A stretch of 64,000 bases of DNA from Madurella fahalii (taxonomy: Eukaryota > Ascomycota > Sordariomycetes > Sordariales). Each line of letters starts with the position of its first letter. The first letter of the stretch is position 1. Below, piece after piece: positions 43,970 through 54,567 of this stretch. Where the stretch lies: assembly GCA_029876055.1 (NCBI GenBank), contig CM056874.1:5270001-5334000 (forward strand). The letters run 5' to 3'. The translations under genes and the position numbers were made by a program. The notes beneath the pieces are model-generated. The model worked only from the letters and a program-made list of their open reading frames with translations, did not search any database and had not been told where the DNA came from.

Positions 43970-46713
43970 GGTGCCCGCGGTGGTTGTGGTGTGCGGTATC
44001 GAGAAGATCGGGCCGCCTTACCAGGCGATGCGGTAGGTAGGCGGAAAGGGATGTTTGAGTGTGTGGTTCGTCGCGCTGCTGCTGTTCATTCGCTCATACC
44101 TATTTGTCTTTCTCCCCTGTTTGCGAGACCAGCAAGCCAGCGATCGAAGGTTGAGGTAGCTGCTGGGGTTCTGTCGAGCTTCACTGCTCCGTGATGCTTG
44201 GCAGCGGGCACTGTTGCGGTGGAGGTGGGGTGCAAATCATACCGGGGTGTTTTGCTTAGCGGGTTATGCACTAGTCGGTTAGCCCCTGACATACCCTGTG
44301 TTTTACAGCACAGCTTTCAACGCTCGCCATGGCAGTCGAGTTCCGCAAGTTCGATACATGTTGAATAAAGACTAAATCAAGATAGCCGTTGATGCAATGA
44401 ATTTTCCTGCTAAGCAGCTGTTTTGCGCGGTCGCTGCTGCTCAGCACGTAGGCACAGACGCCCCGAACCGTGACAGATAGAGAGTAGCAGTGCCAATATA
44501 CATGGTAATAGCCCTGGTATACACGGCCATCTCTCGAACATACCTACGTACCGGATATCGCATACCTGCTGAGATAGTTCAAGCTGTTGGCGCTGACCGT
44601 CCTTCCTTTCCAGCAAGGAGGGTTGTTGAAACTAGCTGAGTGTGTGATGGTTATGTAGCATAGGAACATTGGCATTGAAGTCACCACGAGCGACGTTGGT
44701 AATAGAGATCGTTTAGCTAGCAACCTGTGTCAATCTCCGACTCATTCCATGACGCTACGAGTGTAAGTAGAGAGCAAGGCCAATCCTCCTGGCCATGAGC
44801 GCAATAAGCGGCCATCCAATGATTCCAATCAGTGGTTGACCTGAGGATCGCTTAAGTTGTAAACAGTTGCTCCCCACTGACTCCCATAAGATGGACCTGT
44901 TTACCTCTAGAAAAAGGTAAATGCATACTCAATGACTCTCTCAAGTTAGGTATTAAGCCAGGCCAACCAAAGTCGGGGGTGGGAGACACGGTATCGCCAC
45001 TGTCACGAAGAACCCCTACCTAGAAAATTTCCTAGGATATCGCGGATTCTGCCCGCTCTCAAAGATCTCTCCCGAAAAAACAGGAGAAGGCGTCGACAAA
45101 CGCTGTAGGAGAGAAACCGAGATGACAAGGATGCGGAAGTGAGCACAGAACCGAGACGCGAAAGTGTGTATATTCAATAGGTCATCGGAAATGATACGCA
45201 TGCATGCCAAGCAGACGGCAGCAGACGTTGAGTTCAAGAAAATACCGACCCAAGAGGAGAGAGGAACGGCGGGGTCACATCCATCGTCCCGTACATCCGA
45301 GACCCGATGTGAAGGACATGGCTGCATATTGATGTGCGGAACATGACAGTATCCCCAGCACGGAGGCTCGTCGCCGAAAATGCAGGACCCGTCTATGGTC
45401 GGGGCCGAAGAGGCCTCCGCGTAGTCTCGACCGAGGGATACGCCATGGGGTGGAGCTGGGGGTTCACAACATCTCCAAGCGATTCTGCAGGTGGCCCCGG
45501 CACCTCGGAACGGTAGCGCGTTGAGAGGCTGCTGTGCTGGGCATCTCGGACATCGGGGAGCTAAGAGTGGTGGTCAGCAGGCAGGGCCGAATATGATGCG
45601 GTAGTCATCTGTAGCCACTGATGTCGACGTATACCTGCACCGTGAAGCTTATCTGCGTCGCGAATGCAAGCCTCCACACGGAGCTAATTGCACCCCGGAT
45701 TGTCGTGTTGGCTGAATCCGGAACAATGAGGCTCGGCGCCAACCCCCTGGACGAGAGAAGCCGCGCAGAACAGGCTCCAACAAGCTTAATATGATCCCGG
45801 AATGTTTGAGCTTGGCCCAGCTGCGCGTCTATGTGACGCTGTGCGACGGCCAATTACGCGTCCCGTGTCGAGGACGCCCTACGGGAGTAGCCGGCTCGAC
45901 TTCCCCTAATCGGTAAATGGGTATCGTCTTGAATACTCTCGATCCTACCATGTTGGCCCGACGGCCTTGCCGCCTTCGCTTACGGAACAGAAGCCAAGGG
46001 GAATCTCAGCCGTTGACCGACACCGGAGCAGGTTGACATTTGCTCCTAAGCAGTCCTTGTCCTTGGCGGGCTAAGGAAGGGAGTGCGAGTTGTGATGCGC
46101 GAGCGAACCACCCTGCTCCGTACGCCTCAGTGTCGACGGCAAACTTGATCGATGGCCGGGATACCAGAATATGCATAATTGGAGCTGACTGGGGGTGGGC
46201 TCTGAATTCCCTTCCGCTCTGGGCACAGCTTGGCAAAGAGTCTCCTTGAGTCGGCGCCCAAATCTTGGTTCCCGAGAATAGACATCTTGCGGGCAACATG
46301 TGGTGTCTATGTCATGGCAATGTTTCCAGCGACCCCGTCAAGGACCACACCAAATCCCATGTGGAAAGCAATGGGACTAAGACCAGGCGACTGCGGCCAC
46401 CAATGGGAGGTCTTTGGTTGTCCCCGGAAATGGCTGACGGCGGGTGAGTGGTCGCGCTCGGAGCTACCCCGCAGAGCCGGAGATCAGCTCCGTCCGAGGG
46501 TTCCCCCAAATCATGTGGGGGTATCTGGCCTCCGGGTTGCTGCCGTGTTTCCTGGAATCCTTGAACGTACAACATCATCTTCATCCTAAGGCCATCCGTT
46601 TCAACGCTCCGCTTGGCAGTCATTGGGGATCCGACTGGCTGATTGCTATTTGGACCAGAGTTTTGTCACATGGTGGACGAGATCCCCGGGTAGCAGAACT
46701 GAGGAGGGCTACG
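43970..46713. other. gene-poor divergent region, lsm8 / aldolase
   Basis: About 2.7 kb upstream of both lsm8 and the aldolase gene. No supported gene. It contains a CGG-N9-CCG element (46478-46492) and a small inverted repeat CCCCC...GGGGG (about 46,504-46,522). The 44,300-45,000 part is comparatively AT-rich. Confidence 0.5.
46478..46492. promoter_or_regulatory. CGG-N9-CCG inverted triplet, candidate Zn2Cys6 site
   Basis: CGGAGATCAGCTCCG has inverted CGG triplets with CGGAG/CTCCG arms and lies about 220 bases upstream of the aldolase start. Inverted CGG triplets are classical sites for fungal Zn2Cys6 activators. A single short match in GC-rich DNA can arise by chance. Confidence 0.3.
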
Positions 46714-47853
46714 ATGAACCGGACAGTTTCGCTTCTCCTCCGTACGGTATCACAAGGGCCCGTGGTTTGCCGTCATCCCCAAGAGCCCATTGCGTTCGGT
46801 TGCCCCCGCATCAGTCCGCTTCGTTTAATAAGCACGGTGGATGTGAATGCAAAGATGCTGCGTTCCAACCGGTTGAAACAGGTCTTCGATCAGACCCAGC
46901 GCCCCGCCATGGGTTTCTGGCAGATGCTGCCTGGAGCCAACATTTCGAGAATCCTTGCCAGGTCCGGCGCGGACTGGGTGATGGTCGACTGCGAACATGG
47001 CAATATGGATGGTGCGAGACCAATCTCTCGTTGTGCAACCAACACCAGATCCTACGTCGCATCCCAACGTCATCGCGCGAGTGCACTGCTAATGACCCCG
47101 TTACAGATGCTGCGATGCACGAGGCGGTCCCCGCGATTGCAGCCTTGGGTGTTTCCCCGATAGTCAGGCTCCCAGATTTTCAGCCGTGGATGGTGAAACG
47201 TGAGCACCCAACGCAAGGCTGCGGCCCAAGTCCATAGACCAGCAGTTGCTGACGCCCTCGTAGGAGCATTGGATAGTGGCGCACACGGTGTAAGAGGGGC
47301 CCATTGGTCTTGATGCCAAGGCCGTCTTCATTGACCGTTTTCTAAGATACTAGTGCCGCTCATTCGGACTGTTGCCGAAGTGAAGGATGTAGTTGCGGCA
47401 GCCAAGTTCCCACCACAAGGACGGCGGGGATTCGGCTCGCCCTTCGCACTTCAGAATTTCCAGTCCGGATTGACTTTGACCGAATACCTACAACAGGCAA
47501 ACGAGAGCCTCTTGACCATGGTGCAGATTGAGACCCGGGAGGCGCTAGAGTCGGTCGTGGAGATAGCGCCGCTCGTCGACGTGGTATTCATCGGGCCGTT
47601 TGACCTTGGCAATAACATTGGGCACCCAATAATCGACGGAAAGATGGAGCCCGAACTGGACGAGGCCATCGCAAGGATCCAACAGGCCACCGTGGCAGCA
47701 GGCAAGAAGTGCGGGATATACTGCACTTCCGGGGAGCAGGCCAAGCAGTACGCTGACGAAGGATTCCACATGATCAGCGTCGCAACCGACTACACAGCTC
47801 TGGGTGCCGCAATGGTGGACACGATGGCCATCGCCCGGGGAGAATCGAAATGA
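46714..47853 (+). CDS. HpcH/HpaI-family aldolase
   Basis: Predicted 307-residue class II (metal-dependent) aldolase of the HpcH/HpaI family, which cleaves or forms 2-keto-3-hydroxy acids such as hydroxy-heptenedioate-type substrates with pyruvate. Four exons: 46714-47011, 47107-47199, 47264-47289 and 47347-47853. The last intron ends at an AAG acceptor (TTTTCTAAG|ATA) giving the family phrase GAHGILVPLIRT. Conserved parts: GFWQMLPGANISRILARSGA, WVMVDCEHGNMD, FPPQGRRGFGSPF, the metal-ligand Glu in MVQIETREALESV and the Asp in FIGPFDLGNNIG. The first about 48 residues are Arg/Ser-rich and could be a mitochondrial presequence; a start at the later Met (MLRSNRLKQVF) would give a shorter cytosolic form. 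Exact substrate unknown. Confidence 0.91.
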
Positions 47854-48111
47854 GACAAGCGGGCCTTGCAATGGCGTGTACTTTGGAGGTGCAGGAGATG
47901 CCTGGTGGTGGTTAAGTAGACTAGCATCCTCGACCCATGGATTCCGTGCATCTTTGGTAGATTCTGGGAGAAGCAACCGAGCTGATGGGGATGCGGAACA
48001 GTGCGGTCTCGCATTTCTTGTTGCACAGATTGTTCGCATAGAGTAGGCGTCGGATCGTCGGGAACAGATGGCCACGCCACACGATGTAGCATCGATCGCC
48101 GCGATGGTGAT

Positions 48112-48523
48112 CTAGCCGCGCTCGGCAGCGTCCATCTTTGCCTCAACCTCGTCAGCCGTGAAGCGGTGCATCAGCTTGATGGCCTTGGATGACAGCCCGG
48201 GGTCCTCCTCAGGTGATTGAGCCTTGCTGATATGGATCTGGATACGGTTGAGTACAGGTTACGCGAGACGAAGGACAGCAGCGGCAGAGGGAAACTGCAG
48301 CTCGTGTTTCCCGGTTGGCTAAACTCACCACAGGGACGTCAAACTCGTACAAGTCCCGCCACGCCCTCCATTCAGGCTTGATGATGTCGACTTGCGTAAA
48401 GGCAAACGGCCGTTTGTCCCATACGTCCGACAGCACCGATCTCGCCTGCGAGCAAAGCCCGCAATTTTCGCGGGTGAAGAGCGTTATCCTGCAGGACTGC
48501 AGCAGCCGGCTTGTGGCACGCAT
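48112..48523 (-). CDS. Small glutaredoxin-like protein (YDR286C type)
   Basis: A 106-residue thioredoxin-fold protein. Two exons: 48523-48329 and 48237-48112 (donor GTG|GTGAGT, acceptor CCAG|ATC). The CxxC motif is Cys21-Gly-Leu-Cys24 in TLFTRENCGLCSQARSVL. The family pattern continues with FTQVDIIKPEWRAWRDLYEF and the cis-Pro segment DVPVIHI. The C-terminus (SKAIKLMHRFTADEVEAKMD) is the final helix. It corresponds to yeast YDR286C-like glutaredoxin-like proteins, whose role is poorly known. The frame runs upstream to 48658, but the conserved part starts near 48523 and the shorter start fits the family length. It converges on the aldolase gene (258-base gap). Confidence 0.88.
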
Positions 48524-49000
48524 GGCTGCAAATACCGTCTTGACAACGAGCGAGATGGGAAGAAGATGCTGGCACCTCGAATCGAGACGTTGCAAATGAA
48601 TCGGGATTGATCCCAAACGTGGTGAAAGAGCCAGACCAATCTGGGCTAGTCCGGACATTCCTGCAGCCCCTGAGGCGAAAGTTCGGGTACAAGGTACCTG
48701 CTAGGCCAGCTTCCCCGCCCCCACCTTCTCTCAGCCCAGCGAGCAGTGCGATTTTCAGCAGGGAAAGCTTCCATTCCCTTCGAGGGAGCTTCCATACGCC
48801 AAGCAGCCCCTTCTTCTTGACAGCGACTTGACAGCGATTTGACTGCTCGGTTTCTCGCCCTTCTTGACACAGATACGACAAGGAAACCGCAAGCTGAAGA
48901 AATATATTTTAATAAGCAAAGCATCGAGCCTATCGAGCCTATCGAGCCTAATTTAGTAGCTCTCCGTCGCCGAGCAACCGCCCCATCTCTCCATCCCACC
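48524..49000. other. divergent promoter, glutaredoxin-like / CHORD gene
   Basis: About 480 bases shared by two divergent genes. It includes a three-fold 9-base repeat (48923-48949) in the presumed leader of the CHORD gene. No gene seen. Confidence 0.55.
48923..48949 (+). repeat. ATCGAGCCT x3 in the CHORD gene leader
   Basis: Three perfect head-to-tail copies of a 9-base unit, ending 51 bases before the CHORD-gene ATG. Confidence 0.9.
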
Positions 49001-50324
49001 ATGGCTCAGACATGCGTCCACCAAGGCTGCGGCAAGAGCTACACAGATCCGGATGAGGTCTGTCGCTACCACCCGGGCCCGCCGGTCTTTCACGAGGGCC
49101 AGAAAGGTATGCTTCCCGGGTCCTACATAGGATCCTGGCCGCTGAGGCGTCACGCTGCAGCCCGCCGACGCACTGGGGTGCTGCGGGCGGCTGCGGGCTG
49201 GACCCCAACTGCGCTTCTCTTGAACTGCCAAGCTGACTGTCACTTCTCGCACGCAGGGTGGAAGTGTTGCAAGCCGCGCGTTCTTACCTTTGAAGAGTTC
49301 ATGACGATAGAACCTTGCACAGAGGGGAAGCACAGCACCACAGATTTGCCGCCCAAGATCGAGAAGAAAGAGGTTGACCCGGCCCTTGTCGAAGCTTCAA
49401 GCCTCCCTCCTCCGCCCGCCCGTGCGCCCATCGCCGCACCCCAGCACATACCCACCCCTCCTCCACCCCCCCCGGAGTCTGAGGAGGACGACGAGACGCT
49501 CGAAATCCCCGACGGCAGCGTGTGCCGGCGGAAAGGTTGCGGTGCCTCTTACAGGAAGGGATCCAACCGGGAAGGCGAGACTTGCATGCACCACCCTGGC
49601 GCGCCCATCTTCCACGAGGGGAGCAAGGGATACAGCTGCTGCAAGCGGCGAGTGCTAGAGTTTGACCAGTTCATGAAGATTGAGGGCTGCAAGACCAAAT
49701 CCCGGCACCTGTTCGTTGGGAGCGGAAAGAAAGGCGCAGCCGGCAAGGGCCCGGCCATCTCCGGGGGTGAGGAACTACTGGAGGCGGTCAGGTGAGTACT
49801 GTCTGTGTTTCTCGAGCGCCGCTTGGCGAGCAAGTTAGTGGACAAAGGTTGTTTCGCAGCCAAGGATCAGCCAAGGCTGGCTGTGCCTGCTGACACCTTG
49901 ACGGCTGGCCGAGCGACCACCTTGACCTCCTTGACCACCTTGACCGCCATGATGATTGCAGCCCAACTGACACAGGCGCCCACCGCACCTCCCTCACAGA
50001 CACGATTTCTACCAGACGCCGACGTCGGTGATTGCGTCTTTTTTCCTCAAAAAGATCGATAAGGACGCCGCCAAGGTGGAGTTCGAGGAACGGCAGTTAA
50101 ATCTAGACTTGCCTACGACGGATGCTCCGGTGCCAAAGCGCTACAAGGCGCAGGTACCGCTGTATGGGTCCATCGATGCTGCCAAGTCGACCTTCAAGAT
50201 CTTGGGCACCAAGCTAGAGGTGTCACTGGCCAAGGCGGACGGCAGCTCTTGGCCGGTGCTGCGAAGTGACGATCGTTTAACGGGTGAAATCCTGCAAATT
50301 GGCCGAGCCGGAAGGGCGCAGTGA
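49001..50324 (+). CDS. CHORD and CS domain protein (Chp1/CHORDC1/RAR1 family)
   Basis: Predicted 321-residue Hsp90 co-chaperone-type protein with two zinc-binding CHORD modules and a p23-like CS domain, the CHORDC1 (Morgana/Chp1) layout. Three exons: 49001-49106, 49257-49791 and 50000-50324. CHORD-I (about 5-60) has CVHQGCGKSYTDPDEVCRYH, HPGPPVFHEGQKGWKCC and FEEFMTIEPC. A Pro-rich acidic linker follows. CHORD-II (about 125-185) has CRRKGCGASYRKG, CMHHPGAPIFHEGSKGYSCC and FDQFMKIEGC. The CS domain (about 214-305) starts HDFYQTPTSVIASFFLKKID and includes STFKILGTKLEVSLAKAD. All CHORD Cys and His positions I can see are present. Intron 1 (150 nt) has no in-frame stop and splits CHORD-I. The last about 15 residues after the CS domain are short and basic. 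Confidence 0.94.
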
Positions 50325-52494
50325 GGAAAGAAAAAAGAGGAAGGAGCTGGAAAGACGTATTGTTTACTCCTTTCTTTTTTTTTTTTTTCATGCAGTCTCG
50401 ATCCTTGAGAATGTCTGCCAAGGGGCGGAGACAGGAAGCTTAAGTCCCGAAGCCGGTGTCCAGAAGGCTTGGACGGACGCCTCCGACGCGAAGAAACTGG
50501 GATTGGGCTTCTTCAGTTATTAGATGCGGCGGGGATCAGATAGGGGGCGGAACGGTACGGGAAGGTGAGGGCGAGAAAAAGACCGAAAGATGATTGGGGC
50601 GGGCCGGCAGTGAGGATTGCTTGGGTGGAGAGCTGCAGCTGGCATTGGGCAAAAACGGCAGCAGCAGAAGTGCCGATATGCATCATAGCTTAAAAAAAAA
50701 AAGGAAAAGAAAAATAAAGGAAAATAAATGCATCCAGCCTTACCGTATTCTGGGCGTGCGGTACGTACCCTCCGTTCGCTGTGAACGCCATCTCCGGAGC
50801 GCGGGTTAGAAGCGGCTCCCGGAGATCTCTGGTGCAACCCAACCGTCTCTTGACTCTGACATGAATGGTGGGCATGGTCTCGGTTTTTCCGAACCACCCA
50901 AATGGAAATCCCAATCCCAAATCCCAGCTCTGGTGACATGGGCAACCGGGGCTTTCGCATACCCCCTATCCCGCCTCTTTGGATCCTTGACTAATTTTTA
51001 CCACCCTCCCATTCGTGTAGCTGCCTACCGTACCCGACATATCGAACGTCCATTAGTCATTTTGCTCTCCCCTCGCGTTCGTAGTTGGGCAGCAGATGTC
51101 TCGCCCCAATTCCCCAATCAGTAATTCGTCTGCAGAGCGTTTGGAAATAAAAAACGGTTTGACTGGAACCGGTCAGCAAAGCCATGGCCACAGCTTTCTC
51201 CACGTGTCGGGGCGTTTGACAGGGCCGATTCGGCAACAAGGTCTCGCATCCCATGCCGTTATCCCGTGGGACGATGATGAGCAATCTCACACAGAGAAGC
51301 GATCATCATCATCATCATCAACACACAGACCGACTTCTCACAAAAATGGGTCCCGCCAGCCTCCCCCGTTTGGCGTCAAAGTCAGGAATGCAACCCCCCC
51401 TTATCACAGACGAATCGGGTGAATTTGCCCAGACCTTGGGAGACTAACCAAAGATCTCACAGGATCTACAAGATTGATGCGGGACGTCCCAGATGTATCC
51501 AGCGCAACACACACCGAACTGCCGTGGACAGCTTGTGATTTGCTTTGATGCCTTCACGCCCCCCTCTCTCCCAAGCCCCCCTAAACTGAGACGCAACCCA
51601 CCAACCAACCGCGCGAGGACGGGCTGCTGCACCCCGCAGAGGACAACAACCCCGTGGCCCAGCGTGCAACCGCTTGCGTCCAATACAACCGGAGGAGAGC
51701 AAGCGGATGGCAGACGCCTGCTTGCCTTGCACGGGAAGAATGCAGTGCATCGTTACCGTTGCCGTTACCCAGTTCCGGTAAAGAGAGTCACCGTGTGAAA
51801 AATCTGGGACAATGCTGCGCAACGCGTCACTGGCAGGGTTCGTGTCAGCACGTATTTGTGCATCCTGCACGGTGCACGGTGTAATGAGTGTAGAAAGTTC
51901 GTTTCTGCCTTGTTATACCTATCCGGAACATCCGATCCTTGTATACCAACGTGGCTATGCTGAGTGATTACAGATGCAAGGTGAAAATTTAAGTCCTGAT
52001 ATCGAAACGAGTGCGGAAGAAAAACGCCGTTAAAGATGCAAATACGGAAAACATCAAACTTAAAAGAGATACGCAAACAGGGAAAGACCATACTCGCTAA
52101 CTAGGCAGATAAACAAGAGAGACATGCAAATGCAACGGGAAAATAAAAATCCAGACAAACCATAACCGAAAATGAAATCCCCCCAATATGTTGTTACCCA
52201 TACCCAATGGCCGGTATCCCCCCACCCCCAACCAGCCTGCCTGTGTACCTTTTTTTGAAACGAGCACCAATCCCAGCCCACACATCCCATGCACCCAACC
52301 ACAAGCCCTAGGAAGTATCTCGCGGGCAGAGATGCAAGATCCAGCCCCGAAAAAGAAATCCCCAGCGGGCTCAGCCGGACGCAGTGAAACACACATGCCA
52401 AGACACAAACTCCCACCCAAAAAGATGCCCGTAAAAGCAAGGGACCTTGAGAGAGATCGGAACAAACCGGCCTTGCTCCTCCCCTTCTGACCTC
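50325..52494. other. 2.2-kb convergent gene-poor gap
   Basis: Between the 3' ends of the CHORD gene and the four-helix membrane-protein gene. No supported gene. Contains a T-rich tract (about 50,377-50,388), an A-rich tract (about 50,692-50,730) and an ATC repeat (51302-51320). Confidence 0.5.
51302..51320 (+). repeat. ATC trinucleotide repeat, six copies
   Basis: Short perfect ATC array in non-coding DNA. Confidence 0.85.
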
Positions 52495-53667
52495 TCAGAC
52501 CGGCGAATCCTCCGACATTCTCCTCTGTGGCGTAGCTATCCTCACCCGGTTCGTTCCGACGGCGCCGGTGGTGGTGGTGTTTATGATGGGCGGCGGCGTC
52601 ACGGGACTGGAACTCGGGTACGACGGCGAAGGAGGCGGCGACTGCAGCTCAGCCGAGACCACCGTCATGGGCTTGCGGAACGCGACAATGACGTTGCCGT
52701 CGCTCCGGCCAATGATCACGCCGTGATCGGGCTCGATTCGGCCCGGGTCGTCCACAAACTTGACGATGGGCGATCCCTCGGGTGTGAAGCCGAGAAACCT
52801 GGCCGCGATCTCGGCGTCTTCCTTTTCGCTGTCGTCCGCACGGATGGTTTGCCTGTGAAAAGAAAACAAATTGTATTAGTTGACGTTCGTCAGGGAGAAG
52901 AGTGGAACACTTGCGAGACGTACTCTCTGCTGATAGTCAAGTCGCTCACCTCGAGGTGACGCCTGGAGCTGCTGGCCGACACTCCGCGCCTCCGGCTGCG
53001 GCTCCTGGACCGGACCCGTTGCACACGCTTGCGCATTGCGCCGTGAACGGCATGGCCGATGCCAGCAACGACAAGCACGGGTGTGCCGAGGGCTAGGGCC
53101 CATGGTCTAGACACGCCCAATGTTAGAGCATGATGGCCCCCCTTGTTGTAACACGTTTCCAGTCACTTACGGGTTCTTGTTCCCCCGGAGGCTGTTGAAC
53201 ATGGCGAGCAGGATACCCAAGATGGCAATGACGGAGCCGACCTGCATCATGGTCCAGGTCGACCAGTAGAGCGGCATGAGATCTTCCCCGTCGCAGAACT
53301 GCAGCGCCATCAAGGCATAAACTTCCATGATGACGGCGACGATGGACACGGAGGCGTAGACGCTGCATATCATCATGCATCTCTTCATCCTGTTTCTGTA
53401 TCCCCGGGACCCGGGTTCCAAGCCCAATATCCGCACCTTCTCGAGGTCACTAACGCAATGTCACCCGTCAGTCACACCGCCGTGCCGGAGAGCATCATAG
53501 ATATAGACCAACCCGCTGTACTTCCATGACGACAAGAATAACATAAGAATAACGAGTGCGAAGAGGAACCAGTAGATAAAGTCAAAAGACCTTCGGTCCA
53601 GATGCGAAGCAAACCCGGCATAGTGCTCACACCGCTGAGGGTCAATAGGATCAAAACCGCCGGCCAT
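52495..53667 (-). CDS. Four-helix membrane protein of unknown function
   Basis: Predicted 321 residues. Proposed exons: 53667-53522, 53449-53171, 53106-52924 and 52852-52495; introns 2 and 3 have clean GTAAGT and GTACGT donors. Helices: FDFIYWFLFALVILMLFLSS (about 27-47), MMICSVYASVSIVAVIMEVY (about 74-96), TWTMMQVGSVIAILGILLAM (about 113-132) and WALALGTPVLVVAGIGHAVH (about 143-163). An Arg/Ser-rich segment (RVRSRSRSRRRGVSASSSRR) and a soluble tail with ARFLGFTPEGSPIVKFVDDP and DHGVIIGRSDGNVIVAF follow. Intron 1 is uncertain: without splicing the frame is continuous except for one in-frame TGA (53461-53463). The proposed 72-nt intron (AA|GTACAG, branch CTGAC, TTAG) removes it and keeps frame. 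Family not recognised. Confidence 0.72.
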
Positions 53668-54567
53668 GACAGGCTCGAACGAAAAGAAAGAACGACACGA
53701 AGTGAAGTGAAGTGAAGTAAACAAAGGGGGAAAAAAAAATTGGATGAGAATAGCGGTAAGGGTGTTTATTCAAGCTAGTGCTCACAGCCTAGAAGAATAA
53801 TTTTGCGAGGCGTCGGGTACCCTGTCGTTGGGCGTGGCTCCTAGCTTCCTGGGACCGGGGGACCGCTTGGGCCTTATATCAGAGACGCCGAGGGGTCGTG
53901 TACGACAAGGGGAAGATGACGAGGGTGAAATAAGGTGAGGCGTAAGCTCCATCTGGACTCCAGCGCCTCATCGGAAGCAATGCAGCTCCCCAACGCCACA
54001 GGTATCATGGAGATGAGGAAAACCGGTGAACTTCCCGGGGGAAGGCAGGGATGCACTAGGACAACACCCTGTGGAGGGGGGGTGTGTGTGTTGACGGGGA
54101 AAAGAAGAAGAAAGGGGGGAGAAAAAAAATTGTCAACGTGTAACTGGGATCGTCTTGAGACGGGACTCGCCAGGCATCCTGGCCTGAAGCCTGAAGGGAC
54201 GGAAGAGAGAGCATGGAAAGCCGCAGAAGGAGCCTTGCACAGCAGTCGAGGTGAATGGTCTTGGAACCCATCTCGGCGGTTTGGCATGCACACAGTAGAT
54301 TGAATATTTTGCTCCACAATCCTTGGCAGCCACGGCGGACTGCGGCAGAGCAAAGTGCCCCACGGCCGATCGCTCGCACAGCGGTAAGATGTTTGGCCAA
54401 GGGTGGCCGGGTCTGAATGATGACGATCCAAGTTTCCTCGACCGCCGTCCGCCAAGACCCTCTAGGTCCCACGACACCGCACAGGTTCCCGCAGTCATCA
54501 TGGCTAGCTGCTTTGCCGTTGTTTCGCTGCTCGTTTGCCCGACACCTCCGGCTGCAAGGGCCGCAAT
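53668..54567. other. intergenic, promoter of the four-helix protein gene
   Basis: About 900 bases with no supported gene. Directly upstream of the minus-strand ATG is an AGTGA tandem repeat (53700-53717). A purine-rich stretch lies at about 54,100-54,130. Confidence 0.5.
53700..53717 (+). repeat. AGTGA pentamer repeat in a 5' leader
   Basis: Three perfect copies plus a partial one, just upstream of the start codon of the minus-strand four-helix protein gene. Confidence 0.8.

Noticed and set aside
53450..53464. 15-nt GT...AG 'micro-intron' that would also remove the in-frame TGA
   Set aside because: Far below any known fungal intron length. A 72-nt intron with a proper branch site explains the same gap.
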